Positions 1 to 9,205 of a stretch of DNA of 64,000 nt are shown in pieces. Both the position numbers and the translations under genes were made by a program. The notes under the pieces were generated by a model, which was given only the letters and a program-made list of their open reading frames with translations, searched no databases and was not told where the DNA came from. Source of the DNA: Gemmobacter caeruleus (GTDB lineage: Bacteria > Pseudomonadota > Alphaproteobacteria > Rhodobacterales > Rhodobacteraceae); assembly GCF_008271655.1 (NCBI RefSeq), contig NZ_VKKX01000022.1, forward strand, positions 620,001 through 684,000, written 5' to 3'. Each line of letters starts with the position of its first letter. Position 1 is the stretch's first letter.

Positions 1-1
1 G

Positions 2-2896
2 GCGGATGGGCGGGTGGATGCCGCGCTCGATGCCGCCTCGACCCTGCCGATCTCGACGCTGCGGCGGCTGCAAGACCTGTGCGATGCCGGCGGCGCGGTG
101 GCGGCACAGGCGGCGCTGGCACAGCTTTGCCTGGCCGCCGGGCTTTATGCCGGGCCGGTGCCGGGTGACAAGCGCGTGCCGGATATGGGGTTCTATGACC
201 CCGATCTGGGCGTGATCGCCGCTCCGCCCGAGGGGCGGCCGGTGCTGATCAGCTTTTACCGATCCTATCTGACCGCCGCCGATACCGACCCGGTCGATGC
301 GCTGATCCGGGGCTTTCGTGCCGCCGGTTTCGCGGCTTGCGGGGTGTTTGCGCCGTCGCTCAAGGCGCCGGGGGTGGCGGATTGGCTCCGCCCCTGGCTG
401 GAGCGTCAGCCGCCCTTGGCCATCGTGAACGCTACCGCCTTTTCCTCCCGGGCCGAGGATGGCACGACCCCCTTCGACGCCGCCGATTGCCCGGTGTTTC
501 AGGTCTCGCTTTCAACCGCGCGGCGGCGCGACTGGGCGGGGTCTGACCGCGGGCTGTCGCCCGCCGATCTGACCATGCATGTCGTGCTGCCCGAGGTGGA
601 CGGGCGGCTGTTTGCGGGGCTTGTGTCCTTCAAATCACCGGGGCGGCGCGACGATGCGCTGCAATTCTCGCGCTTTGCGCATCGGGCCGATGCCGGGCGC
701 GTGGCCGCCGTGGTGGCCAAGGTGGCGGCCTGGTTGCGGCTGGCCGCGACGCCTGCGGCGGAAAAGCGGCTGGCGGTGGTGCTGTCCACCTATCCCGGCC
801 GCGCGCATCAGATCGCCCATGCCGTCGGGCTGGACGCGCTGGCCTCGACCGAGGCGCTGCTCGCCGATCTGGCGGATGCGGGTTACGCCGTCACGCCGGG
901 CGAGCGGCTTGGCCCTGCCCTGCTGGAAACCCGCGAGACCTGGCCGCTGGCCGAATACCGCGCGGCGCTGGCCACCCTGCCCGCCGCGCTGCACCAGGCG
1001 CTGACCGATGCCTGGGGCGCGCCCGAGGATGACCCGGCGGTTCAGGACGGCGCCTTTCACTTTGCCGCGCTGCATCGGGGCAAGGCGCTGATCGCGCTGC
1101 AACCCGAACGCGGCGACGTGACCACCCGCGACGGCGATTATCACGATCTGGCCCGCACGCCGCGCCATGGCTATGTGGCCTTTTACCTCTGGCTGCGGGC
1201 TCAGCGGGTGGATGCGCTGCTGCATATGGGCGCGCATGGCACGCTGGAATGGCTGCCGGGCAAATCGGTGGCGCTTGGCCCCGATTGCTGGCCCGAGGCG
1301 CTGATCGGGGCCTTGCCGGTGATCTATCCCTTCATCGTCAACGACCCGGGCGAGGCCGCGCAGGCCAAGCGCCGCATCGGCGCGCTGACGCTGGGCCATC
1401 TGCCGCCGCCACTGGTGCAGGGCACCATGCCCGAGGGGATGCAGCATCTGGAACGGCTGCTCGATGAATATTCCACCGCCGACGGGCTGGATCCGGCGCG
1501 GCGCGACCGGCTGATCGGCGCGATCCGCGACGAGGCGCGCGCCAGCGGCGTGGAGGATGATCTGGGCCTGCCGCCGGAGGCCAGCATGGCCGAGGCAATC
1601 ACCCGGATCGACCGTTTCGTCTGCGACATCAAGGAAAGCCAGTATGGCGCCGGGCTGCATGTGCTGGGCCAGGGCGCCTGCGGCCCCGAGGAACGCGCCG
1701 GGCTGCGGGCCGCGCTGGTCGGGCGGCGGGTCGCGGCGGGGCCGTCGGGCTCGCCCAACCGGGGGCGGGCGGATGTGCTGCCTACCGGGCGCAACCTCTT
1801 TGCCGTCGATCCGCAATCGGTGCCCAGCCGCGCCGCCCATGCCCAGGGCGTGAAGCTGGCCGAGGAACTGCTGCGCCGGCATTTGCAGGATCAGGGCGAT
1901 TGGCCGCGCGGGCTGGTGGTGGATCTGTGGGGCAGCGCCACCATGCGCACGGCGGGCGAGGAATTCGCCATGGCGCTGCATCTGGCCGGCCTTTCGCCGG
2001 TCTGGGATGCGAAATCGGGCCGGGTGACGGGGGTCGAGGTCGTGCCGCTGGCGCTGCTTGGCCGGCCGCGCATCGACGTGACGCTGCGGGTTTCGGGCCT
2101 GTTCCGCGATGTGTTTCCGGGGCTGGCCGCGCTGTTTGAAACCGGGGCCGCCGCTTTGGCGCAGCGCGACGAAGATGCGGGCGACAACCCCTATCGCGAT
2201 CAGGGCGCGCGGGTCTTTGGCCCCCGGCCCGGGCAATATGGTCTGGGCATGGGCGTGGCGATGGACCAGTTCACCGCCGAGGCGCGGGCGGCGGCGGGCG
2301 AGGCCTGGATCACGGCCTCAAGCTGGGCGCTTGGCGCCGATGGCCAGTCGCGCCCCGACCGGGCGCGGCTTGAGGCGCGGCTGAAGGGGGCCGACAGTTT
2401 CGTCCACGCGCAGGATCTGCCGGAAAGCGACCTGCTGCTGGCCGCCGATTATGCCGCGCATGAGGCGGGCTTTGCCGCCGCGCTGGCGCGTCTGGGGGCG
2501 GCGCGGCCCGCGCTCTATCACCTTGATGTCACGCAGCCCGACCGCCCGCGCGCGCGCAGCCTGCCCGAAGAAATTGCCCGCGTGGTGCGCGCCCGCGCCG
2601 CCGATCCCGGCTGGGCCGATGGCATGATGCGCCATGGCTTTCGTGGCGCGGCCGAGATCGCGGCGACGCTGGATCACATGGCAGCCTTTGCCCATCTGGC
2701 GGGGGTGGTGCCGCCGCATCTGTTCGATCTTTACCACGAGGCCACGCTGGGCCGCGCCGATCTGGTGGAGTTCATGGCACGCGAAAACCCGGCTGCGCTG
2801 GCGGCGCTGCGCGACCTGTTCGGGCGGCTGCGCGAGGCGGGGCTGTGGATCACGCGCCGCAATTCCATCGCCGCCGCGCTGGAGGATCGGGCATGA
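2..2896 (+). CDS. cobN: CobN, large subunit of aerobic cobaltochelatase (5' end missing)
   Basis: This is the C-terminal 964 codons of CobN; the frame is open at the left edge, so the start lies outside the window. CobN with CobS and CobT uses ATP to insert Co2+ into hydrogenobyrinic acid a,c-diamide in the cytoplasm. The family is about 1,250-1,280 residues long, so roughly a quarter is absent. The CobN/BchH/ChlH signature GAHGTLEWLPGK is encoded near bases 1228-1263. The stop codon overlaps the cobG start as ATGA, which places it at the head of the visible cob operon. cobS and cobT are not in the window. There is no frameshift within the visible part. Confidence 0.95.
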   Translation, partial: ADGRVDAALDAASTLPISTLRRLQDLCDAGGAVAAQAALAQLCLAAGLYAGPVPGDKRVPDMGFYDPDLGVIAAPPEGRPVLISFYRSYLTAADTDPVDALIRGFRAAGFAACGVFAPSLKAPGVADWLRPWLERQPPLAIVNATAFSSRAEDGTTPFDAADCPVFQVSLSTARRRDWAGSDRGLSPADLTMHVVLPEVDGRLFAGLVSFKSPGRRDDALQFSRFAHRADAGRVAAVVAKVAAWLRLAATPAAEKRLAVVLSTYPGRAHQIAHAVGLDALASTEALLADLADAGYAVTPGERLGPALLETRETWPLAEYRAALATLPAALHQALTDAWGAPEDDPAVQDGAFHFAALHRGKALIALQPERGDVTTRDGDYHDLARTPRHGYVAFYLWLRAQRVDALLHMGAHGTLEWLPGKSVALGPDCWPEALIGALPVIYPFIVNDPGEAAQAKRRIGALTLGHLPPPLVQGTMPEGMQHLERLLDEYSTADGLDPARRDRLIGAIRDEARASGVEDDLGLPPEASMAEAITRIDRFVCDIKESQYGAGLHVLGQGACGPEERAGLRAALVGRRVAAGPSGSPNRGRADVLPTGRNLFAVDPQSVPSRAAHAQGVKLAEELLRRHLQDQGDWPRGLVVDLWGSATMRTAGEEFAMALHLAGLSPVWDAKSGRVTGVEVVPLALLGRPRIDVTLRVSGLFRDVFPGLAALFETGAAALAQRDEDAGDNPYRDQGARVFGPRPGQYGLGMGVAMDQFTAEARAAAGEAWITASSWALGADGQSRPDRARLEARLKGADSFVHAQDLPESDLLLAADYAAHEAGFAAALARLGAARPALYHLDVTQPDRPRARSLPEEIARVVRARAADPGWADGMMRHGFRGAAEIAATLDHMAAFAHLAGVVPPHLFDLYHEATLGRADLVEFMARENPAALAALRDLFGRLREAGLWITRRNSIAAALEDRA

Positions 2897-4029
2897 CCGA
2901 ATTCACCGTTCAGGGCTGGTGCCCCGGCGCGCTGCGCCCGATGATGTCGGGCGACGGGCTGGTCGTGCGGGTGCGCCCCGATGCAGGACGGCTGAGCGCG
3001 GCGCAGGCCACGGGCATCGCGGCGGCGGCCCGGGCGCATGGCAACGGGCTGATTGACCTGTCGGCGCGCGGCAATGTGCAGTTGCGCGGCGTGACCGAGG
3101 ACCGCCACCCGGCGCTGATCGCCGATCTGCGCGCGCTTGGCCTGATCGACCCCGATCAGGCGGCCGAGGCGCGGCGCAATCTGCTGGTCACCCCCTTTGC
3201 CGATGCGGCGACCGATGCGCTGGCCGCAGCGCTTGGCGCCGCGCTGCCGCGTGCGCCCGCCCTGCCGGGCAAGTTCGGCTTTGCCATCGACACCGGCCCC
3301 GCCCCGCTGATGACCGCGACGCCCGCCGATATCCGGCTGGAACGCGCGGCGGATGGCGGGCTGATCCTGCGCTGCGAGGGGGCGCCGCTGGGCGCGCCGG
3401 TCGCTGACGCGGCGGCGCCAGAGGCGGCGCTGGCGCTGGCGGAATGGTTCGTGGCGCAGGGCGGCATACAGAACGGAAGGGGCCGCATGGCGGCGCTGAT
3501 CGCGCGCGGCGCGCGGCCCGAAGGCGCACTGGCCGGGCGCGTGGCGCCTGCCACCACCGCCGCGCCGCCTGGCCCGGGCCTGGTGCCGCAGGGCGCGCTG
3601 GTGGGCTTTGCCTTCGGGCAGATGCAGGCCGAAACGCTGGCGGCGCTGGCCCGCCATGGCGCGCTGCGCGTCACACCCTGGCGGATGCTGCTGATCGAGG
3701 GCGCCCGCGCCCTGCCCGATCTGCCGGGCCTGATCCTGCATGCCGACGACCCGCTGCGCCGCGTGGTGGCCTGCACCGGCGCGCCGGGCTGTTTGCAGGC
3801 GCATCAGCCGGTGCGCGATCTGGCCCGGCGGCTGGCGCCGCAGGTGCCCGAGGGGCGGGTGCTGCATGTCTCGGGCTGCGCCAAGGGCTGTGCCCTGCCG
3901 GCGCGGGCCGATGTGACGCTGACCGCCACAGCCCAAGGTTTTGACGTGATCAAGGGGGGCACCGCACAGGATGCGCCCTGCCTGTCCGTGCCGGCCCCTG
4001 CCGCGCCGGACCTGAAAGGACTGTTCTGA
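2893..4029 (+). CDS. cobG: CobG, precorrin-3B synthase
   Basis: CobG is the oxygen-dependent enzyme that hydroxylates precorrin-3A and forms the gamma-lactone of precorrin-3B, the step that defines the aerobic cobalamin route. The 378-residue product has the sulfite/nitrite reductase-like fold. Four cysteines suited to a [4Fe-4S] cluster are visible as C294-X5-C300 and C329-X3-C333 (CTGAPGC and SGCAKGC). It is somewhat shorter than the Pseudomonas denitrificans enzyme (about 459 aa, from memory). The start is the ATG overlapping the cobN stop; its own stop overlaps cobH as TGATG, implying translational coupling. CobG rather than a general sulfite reductase is supported by length and position in the operon. 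Confidence 0.93.
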   Translation: MTEFTVQGWCPGALRPMMSGDGLVVRVRPDAGRLSAAQATGIAAAARAHGNGLIDLSARGNVQLRGVTEDRHPALIADLRALGLIDPDQAAEARRNLLVTPFADAATDALAAALGAALPRAPALPGKFGFAIDTGPAPLMTATPADIRLERAADGGLILRCEGAPLGAPVADAAAPEAALALAEWFVAQGGIQNGRGRMAALIARGARPEGALAGRVAPATTAAPPGPGLVPQGALVGFAFGQMQAETLAALARHGALRVTPWRMLLIEGARALPDLPGLILHADDPLRRVVACTGAPGCLQAHQPVRDLARRLAPQVPEGRVLHVSGCAKGCALPARADVTLTATAQGFDVIKGGTAQDAPCLSVPAPAAPDLKGLF

Positions 4030-4658
4030 TGCCGCATCTTTATGAAACCGATGGCGCGAAGATTTACCTGCAATCCTTCGCCACCATCCGGGCCGAGGCC
4101 GATCTGGCCCGCTTCACTCCCGAGGAGGAGGTGGTGGTGGTGCGCATGATCCATGCTGCCGGCATGGTCGGGCTGGAACGCCATGTGCGCTTTACCCCCG
4201 GCATGGCCCTTGCCGCCCGCGCCGCGCTGGAGGCCGGCGCCCCCATCCTGTGCGATGCCCGCATGGTCAGCGAGGGGATCACCCGCGCGCGCCTGCCCGC
4301 GGAGAATGCGGTGATCTGCACCCTGCACGATCCTTCGGTCCCCGCGCTCGCGGCCGAGATCGGCAATACCCGCAGCGCGGCGGCGGTGGAGCTGTGGCGC
4401 CCGCATCTGGCTGGCGCGGTGGTGGCGATCGGCAATGCGCCGACCGCGCTGTTCCATCTGCTCAACATGCTGGAAGACCCCGCTTGCCCGCGCCCTGCCG
4501 CGATCATCGGCTGCCCTGTCGGTTTCATCGGCGCGGCGGAATCGAAAGAGGCGCTGATGGCGGCACCGCCTGCCCCTTCGGTCATCGTCGAGGGGCGGCT
4601 CGGCGGGTCGGCGATCACAGTCGCCGCCGTCAACGCATTGGCCAGCCGCAAGGAATGA
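4029..4658 (+). CDS. cobH: CobH, precorrin-8X methylmutase
   Basis: CobH moves the methyl group from C11 to C12 of precorrin-8X to give hydrogenobyrinic acid. The 209-residue product has the family's usual size. It carries the conserved histidine in RMIHAAGMVG (H42), equivalent to the catalytic His43 of the Pseudomonas denitrificans enzyme, and the C-terminal family motif GCPVGFIGAAESKEAL. The start is fixed by the one-base overlap with the cobG stop. The next gene, cobI, begins within a few bases of the stop. Confidence 0.95.
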   Translation: MPHLYETDGAKIYLQSFATIRAEADLARFTPEEEVVVVRMIHAAGMVGLERHVRFTPGMALAARAALEAGAPILCDARMVSEGITRARLPAENAVICTLHDPSVPALAAEIGNTRSAAAVELWRPHLAGAVVAIGNAPTALFHLLNMLEDPACPRPAAIIGCPVGFIGAAESKEALMAAPPAPSVIVEGRLGGSAITVAAVNALASRKE

Positions 4659-4660
4659 TC

Positions 4661-5401
4661 ATGGGCCGCATCATCTGCGCCGGGCTTGGCCCCGGCGATC
4701 CCGACCTGATCTCGGTCCGGTCCGACCGGGCGATCCGCGCCGGGCGCCATATCGCCTATTTCCGCAAGGCCGGCCGTCAGGGCCAGGCCCGCCGCATCGT
4801 CGAGGGGATGCTGGCCCCCGGCGCGGTAGAACATGCGATGGAATATCCCGTCACCACCGAGATCCCCTTTGACAGCCCCGATTACAACCGCGCTCTGGCC
4901 ACGTTTTACGACGACTGGACAGAGCGGCTGGCCGCGCTGGTCACGGCGGGGCAAGAGGTGGTGGTGCTGTGCGAGGGCGACCCGTTCTTCTACGGGTCTT
5001 TCATGCATCTCTATGTGCGGCTGAAGGACCGGGTGCCGGTCGAGGTGATCCCCGGCATTCCGGGCATGGTCGGCTGCTGGAACGCGACCGGCCAGCCGAT
5101 CACCTGGGGCGACGATGTGCTGACCGTGCTGATGGGAACCCTGCCCGAGGACGAGCTGACCCGCCACATGCAGGGCTCCGACGCGCTGGCCATCATGAAG
5201 ACCGGACGCAACCTGCCGCGCGTGCGCCGCGCGCTGGCGGCGGCGGGCCGGTTGCAGGATGCCGTGCTGATCGAACGCGGCACCATGCCGGGCCAGCGCG
5301 TGCAGCCCCTGGCCGAGGTGAAGGGCGACGATTGCCCCTATTTCGCGATCGTGCTGGTGCATGGCCATGGCCGCCGCCCGGTGGCAGGGGGCGAGGAATG
5401 A
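4661..5401 (+). CDS. cobI: CobI, precorrin-2 C20-methyltransferase
   Basis: This SAM-dependent methyltransferase adds the C20 methyl group to precorrin-2, giving precorrin-3A. The class III tetrapyrrole methylase fold is evident from the N-terminal loop GLGPGDPDL and the later GDPFFYGSF segment. Two starts are possible: ATG at 4655, overlapping the cobH stop as ATGA, or ATG at 4661. The second is preferred because AAGGA at 4650-4654 is then about six bases upstream. The product is 246 residues from the chosen start. It overlaps cobJ by ATGA. Confidence 0.94.
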   Translation: MGRIICAGLGPGDPDLISVRSDRAIRAGRHIAYFRKAGRQGQARRIVEGMLAPGAVEHAMEYPVTTEIPFDSPDYNRALATFYDDWTERLAALVTAGQEVVVLCEGDPFFYGSFMHLYVRLKDRVPVEVIPGIPGMVGCWNATGQPITWGDDVLTVLMGTLPEDELTRHMQGSDALAIMKTGRNLPRVRRALAAAGRLQDAVLIERGTMPGQRVQPLAEVKGDDCPYFAIVLVHGHGRRPVAGGEE

Positions 5402-6141
5402 CCGGCTGGATCAGCGTCGCGGGCCTTGGCCCGGGGGCCGAGGCGCTGGTCACTCCCGAGGTGACGGCAGCCCTGGCCGAGGCGACCGATATCGTGGGCT
5501 ACATCCCCTATGTCGCGCGGGTGGCGCCGCGCCCGGGGCTGGTGCTGCACCCCTCGGACAACCGGGTGGAGCTGGACCGCGCGCAGGCCGCGCTGGACAT
5601 GGCGCGCGCCGGGCGGCGGGTGGTCATCGTCTCGTCCGGCGATCCGGGCGTGTTCGCCATGGCGAGCGCCCTGTTCGAGGCGCTGGAGACGCGGCCCGAC
5701 TGCCATGACCTTGATATCCGCATCCTGCCCGGCATCACCGCGATGCTGGCGGCGGCGGCACGGGCGGGGGCGCCGCTGGGCCATGATTTCTGCGCGATCA
5801 ACCTGAGCGACAACCTCAAACCCTTTGCCGAGGTGGAACGCCGGTTGCGGCACGCCGCGCAGGGCGGTTTCGCCATGGCCTTCTACAATCCGCGTTCCAG
5901 ATCGCGCCCGCATCAGTTTGCCCGCGTGCTGGAGATCCTGCGCGAGGAATGCGAGGGGGCGCGGCTGATCCTGTTCGCCCGCGCCGTCACCACCCCCGAG
6001 GAACGGATCGAGACGGTGACGCTGGCCGATGCCACGCCGGAAATGGCCGATATGCGCACCGTCGTCATCGTCGGCAATGCCGCCACGCGGCGGGTGGGTC
6101 GCTGGGTCTATACGCCCCGCTCGGTCGAGGGGGCGGTATGA
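5398..6141 (+). CDS. cobJ: CobJ, precorrin-3B C17-methyltransferase
   Basis: CobJ methylates C17 and contracts the ring to give precorrin-4. The 247-residue product shows the methylase loop GLGPGAEALVTP and the CobJ-type SSGDPGVFAMAS segment, and ends shortly after the family motif VIVGN. The start is the ATG overlapping the cobI stop. Its last 34 bases overlap the 3' end of the oppositely oriented cobK, so the two transcripts are complementary there. Confidence 0.94.
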   Translation: MTGWISVAGLGPGAEALVTPEVTAALAEATDIVGYIPYVARVAPRPGLVLHPSDNRVELDRAQAALDMARAGRRVVIVSSGDPGVFAMASALFEALETRPDCHDLDIRILPGITAMLAAAARAGAPLGHDFCAINLSDNLKPFAEVERRLRHAAQGGFAMAFYNPRSRSRPHQFARVLEILREECEGARLILFARAVTTPEERIETVTLADATPEMADMRTVVIVGNAATRRVGRWVYTPRSVEGAV

Positions 6142-6869
6142 CCCGCCAGCCAGCCCATCACGCCTTCGACCGTCGCGCTGACCTGCCGGGGCGGCAGGCG
6201 GGGGCGGTCGATCAGGATGACGGGCAGGCCCAGGGCGCGCGCGGCCTCCAGCTTGGCGCTGGCACCGGCGCCGCCGGCATTCTTGGCAACGACATGGGTG
6301 ATGGCGTGATCGCGCAGCAGCGCGGTATCGCCGGCCAGGTCGAACGGCCCGCGCGCGATGACCGCGGCGGCATCGGGCAAGGGCAACGCGCCCTCGGGCG
6401 GATCGACCAGCCGGAGCAGGTAGTGATGCTGTGGCCGGGCGACAAAGGGCGCCAGCGTCTGCTTGCCGATGGCCAGGAACACCCGCGCGCGCGCCTCGGG
6501 CAGGGCCGCGACGGCGCCCGCGATATCGGCAACATGGGTCCAGCGGTCGCCCGGCTGCGCGGCCCAGGCCGGGCGTTCCAGCCCGATCAGCGCGGTGCCG
6601 GTCTCGGCGCAGGCGGCAATGGCGTTGCGGCTCATCTGTGCGGCAAAGGGGTGGGTGGCGTCGATCAAATGGCTGATGCCCCGCGCGCGGAGATAATCCA
6701 CCAGCCCCGCCACGCCGCCAAAGCCGCCCACACGGGTCGGCAGCGGTTGCGCCACCGGCGCCTCGGTGCGCCCGGCATAGGAAAACTCGGCCGCCAGTCC
6801 GGCCTCGGCCAGGGCGCGGGCCATACGGCTGGCTTCGGTCGTGCCGCCCAGCAAAAGGATGCATGTCAT
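6108..6869 (-). CDS. cobK: CobK, precorrin-6A reductase (antisense within the operon)
   Basis: CobK reduces precorrin-6A to precorrin-6B with NADPH. The 253-residue protein begins MTCILLLGGTTEA, the dinucleotide-binding glycine loop of the family, and has the conserved ATHPFA segment and the C-terminal VVAKNAGG motif. It is the only cob gene on the minus strand here. Its 3' end overlaps cobJ by 34 bases, and its start codon and that of cobL share bases in one CATG at 6867-6870, so there is no untranslated spacer on either side. Its promoter must lie inside cobL or further to the right. The start is supported by the glycine loop beginning immediately after it. Confidence 0.93.
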   Translation of the reverse strand: MTCILLLGGTTEASRMARALAEAGLAAEFSYAGRTEAPVAQPLPTRVGGFGGVAGLVDYLRARGISHLIDATHPFAAQMSRNAIAACAETGTALIGLERPAWAAQPGDRWTHVADIAGAVAALPEARARVFLAIGKQTLAPFVARPQHHYLLRLVDPPEGALPLPDAAAVIARGPFDLAGDTALLRDHAITHVVAKNAGGAGASAKLEAARALGLPVILIDRPRLPPRQVSATVEGVMGWLAGHTAPSTERGV

Positions 6870-8046
6870 GGCTGAGCCCTGGCTGTCGATCATCGGTCTG
6901 GGCGAAGATGGACCGGCGGGCCTGTCAGAGGCAAGCCGCGATGCGCTGGCGGCGGCCGAGATCGTGTTCGGCGGCCCCCGGCATCTGGCGCTGGTGGGCG
7001 CGGGCGGGCGCGGGCGCGACTGGCCGGTGCCGTTCGACCTTGCGCCGCTACTGGCCCTGCGCGGGCGGCGGGTGGCGATGCTGGTCTCGGGCGATCCGTT
7101 CTGGTTCGGCGCGGGCGGGTCGGTCGCGCGGCATCTGGCGCCCGAGGAATGGCGCGCCTTTCCGGTGGCGGGCACCTTCTCGCTGGTGGCGGCCCGCATG
7201 GGCTGGCGGCTGGAGGAGGTGCATTGCCTGGGCCTGCATGCCGCGCCTTTCGCGCGGCTGCGCCCCGTGCTGGCGCGTGGTGTCCGGGTGATCGCCACGC
7301 TGCGCGACGGCGCGGCGGTGGCAGAACTGGCCGGCTGGCTGGATGCAAACGGCTTTGGCGCCACCCGGATCACCGTCTGCGAGGCGCTTGGCGGCCCGCG
7401 TGAGCGGCTGCGGCAGGGCGCCGGCTGGACCGATATCGCCGCGCCGGTGGCGGTGGCGCTGGATGGCGCCGATTTGCCCCGCGCGGCCGGTCTGCCGCGT
7501 GCCGGCGGCCTGCCTGACGACATGTTCCACCATGACGGCCAGATCACCAAACGCCCGGTGCGGGCGCTGACGCTTTCGGCGCTCGCCCCCCGGCCGGGCG
7601 ATCATCTATGGGATATCGGCGGCGGTTCGGGGTCGATCTCGGTCGAATGGTGTCTGGCCGGCGGCCATGCCAGCACGATCGAGACGCGGGCCGACCGCGC
7701 CGCCAATATCCGCCGCAATGCCGCGGATTTCGGTCTGGCGCATCGCCTGACGGTGATCGAGGGCGCCGCCCCCGTCGCTTTGGCCGGCCTGCCGGCGCCG
7801 GATGCGGTCTTTGTCGGCGGCGGCGGCGATGCCGCGCTGCATGAGGCGCTTTGGGCGGCGATGCCAGCGGGCACGCGGCTGGTCGCCAATGGCGTGACGC
7901 TGGAAACCGAGGCGCTGCTGGCGGGCCTGCATGCCCGCCATGGTGGCAGCCTGTTGCGCGTCGATCTGGCCGAGGCGGCGCCGCTGGGCCGGATGCGCGG
8001 CTGGCAGGCCGCCCGCCCCGTGGTGCAATGGAGCGTGACGCGATGA
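6868..8046 (+). CDS. cobL: CobL, precorrin-6Y C5,15-methyltransferase (decarboxylating)
   Basis: CobL is a fused two-domain enzyme that methylates C5 and C15 of precorrin-6B and removes the C12 acetate carboxyl. The 392-residue product has an N-terminal CbiE-type tetrapyrrole methylase (GLGEDGPAG, VSGDPFWFGAG) and a C-terminal CbiT-type class I methyltransferase from about residue 200, with the SAM loop LWDIGGGSGSISVEW. The start overlaps the divergent cobK start; its stop overlaps the next gene as ATGA. Confidence 0.94.
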   Translation: MAEPWLSIIGLGEDGPAGLSEASRDALAAAEIVFGGPRHLALVGAGGRGRDWPVPFDLAPLLALRGRRVAMLVSGDPFWFGAGGSVARHLAPEEWRAFPVAGTFSLVAARMGWRLEEVHCLGLHAAPFARLRPVLARGVRVIATLRDGAAVAELAGWLDANGFGATRITVCEALGGPRERLRQGAGWTDIAAPVAVALDGADLPRAAGLPRAGGLPDDMFHHDGQITKRPVRALTLSALAPRPGDHLWDIGGGSGSISVEWCLAGGHASTIETRADRAANIRRNAADFGLAHRLTVIEGAAPVALAGLPAPDAVFVGGGGDAALHEALWAAMPAGTRLVANGVTLETEALLAGLHARHGGSLLRVDLAEAAPLGRMRGWQAARPVVQWSVTR

Positions 8047-8429
8047 GGGTCGCCGGGATCGGATTTCGCGCGGCGGCCCCGCTGGCCTCGCTGGCCGCCG
8101 CCCTGGCCGAGGTCGAGGCGCGGGGTGGCCGGGCCGAGGCGCTGGCCACCCTTGCCGTCAAGGCCGGGGCTGACGCATTGCAGGCACTGGCCCGGGCGCG
8201 CGGCCTGCCGGTGCTGGCCCTGCCCGATCTGGCCGGGATCAACACGCCCACCCTTTCGCCCCGCGTGCAGGCGCGGTTCGGCACCGGATCGCTGGCCGAG
8301 GCCGCGGCTCTGGCCGGCGCCGGGCCGGGCGCCCACCTGACCGTCGCCCGCATCGCAACCCCCGACGGCATGGCCACCGCCGCCATGGCCGAAGCCCCAT
8401 CGCCCCGCCCTATCGGAGACATCGCATGA
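8043..8429 (+). CDS. cobE: CobE / CbiG C-terminal-domain protein
   Basis: This 128-residue protein begins [13 protein letters not shown] and matches the CobE/CbiG C-terminal family by its start, size and position between cobL and cobM. Lines such as [25 protein letters not shown] fit the family's pattern, in which residues are compared across a two-layer fold. In aerobic producers CobE is essential for cobalamin synthesis, but its biochemical role is not firmly settled, so only the family is asserted. It is coupled to both neighbours by 4-base overlaps. Confidence 0.85.
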   Translation: MRVAGIGFRAAAPLASLAAALAEVEARGGRAEALATLAVKAGADALQALARARGLPVLALPDLAGINTPTLSPRVQARFGTGSLAEAAALAGAGPGAHLTVARIATPDGMATAAMAEAPSPRPIGDIA

Positions 8430-9205
8430 CCGTTCATTTCATCGGCGCCGGGCCGGGCGCGGCCGACCTCATCACCCTGCGCGGGCGCGACCTGATCGCC
8501 GCCTGCCCGGTCTGCCTTTACGCCGGCAGTCTGGTGCCCGAGGCCCTGCTGGCGCATTGCCCGCCGGGGGCAAGGATCGTCAACACCGCCTCGCTCAGCC
8601 TGGACGAGATCATGGCCGAGATCGCCGATGCCCATGCCGAAGGGCATGATGTCGCGCGGCTGCATTCCGGCGATCTGTCGGTCTGGTCGGCCATGGGCGA
8701 ACAGCTGCGCCGGCTGCGCGCGCTGAACATCCCCTATGACGTGACGCCGGGCGTGCCGTCCTTTGCCGCCGCCGCCGCCGTGCTGGGGGCGGAACTGACC
8801 CTGCCGGGCGTCGCGCAATCGGTTGTCCTGACCCGCACCACCGGCCGCGCAACCGCGATGGCCGAGAGCGAGAGCCTGGAGAATTTCGCCCGCACCGGCG
8901 CCACGCTGGCCATTCACCTGTCGGTGCATGTGCTGGACCGGGTCAAGACCGACCTCGTGCCGCATTACGGCGCCGATTGCCCGGTCGCCGTGGTGTTCCG
9001 CGCCAGCTGGCCCGACCAGCGGGTGATCCGCACCACGCTGGCCGAGCTCGACCCGGCGATCGGCGCGGGCGAACGCACGGCGCTGATCCTTGTGGGGCGC
9101 GCACTGGCAGCCGAGGGTTTCGACGAAAGCCGGCTTTACGCGGGCGATTACGACCGCCGCTATCGGCCCGTCGGCACCAACCCGCGCTTTCCGGAAAGCG
9201 CATGA
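8426..9205 (+). CDS. cobM: CobM, precorrin-4 C11-methyltransferase
   Basis: CobM adds the C11 methyl group to precorrin-4, giving precorrin-5. The 259-residue product has the methylase signature [17 protein letters not shown], the YAGSLVP segment and the [10 protein letters not shown] loop, all typical of CobM/CbiF. The start overlaps the cobE stop and the stop overlaps the cobB start, both as ATGA. Confidence 0.95.
   Translation: MTVHFIGAGPGAADLITLRGRDLIAACPVCLYAGSLVPEALLAHCPPGARIVNTASLSLDEIMAEIADAHAEGHDVARLHSGDLSVWSAMGEQLRRLRALNIPYDVTPGVPSFAAAAAVLGAELTLPGVAQSVVLTRTTGRATAMAESESLENFARTGATLAIHLSVHVLDRVKTDLVPHYGADCPVAVVFRASWPDQRVIRTTLAELDPAIGAGERTALILVGRALAAEGFDESRLYAGDYDRRYRPVGTNPRFPESA

Noticed and set aside
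635-2236. Minus-strand frame opposite cobN
   Set aside because: Antisense to conserved CobN sequence, low-complexity, no motif.
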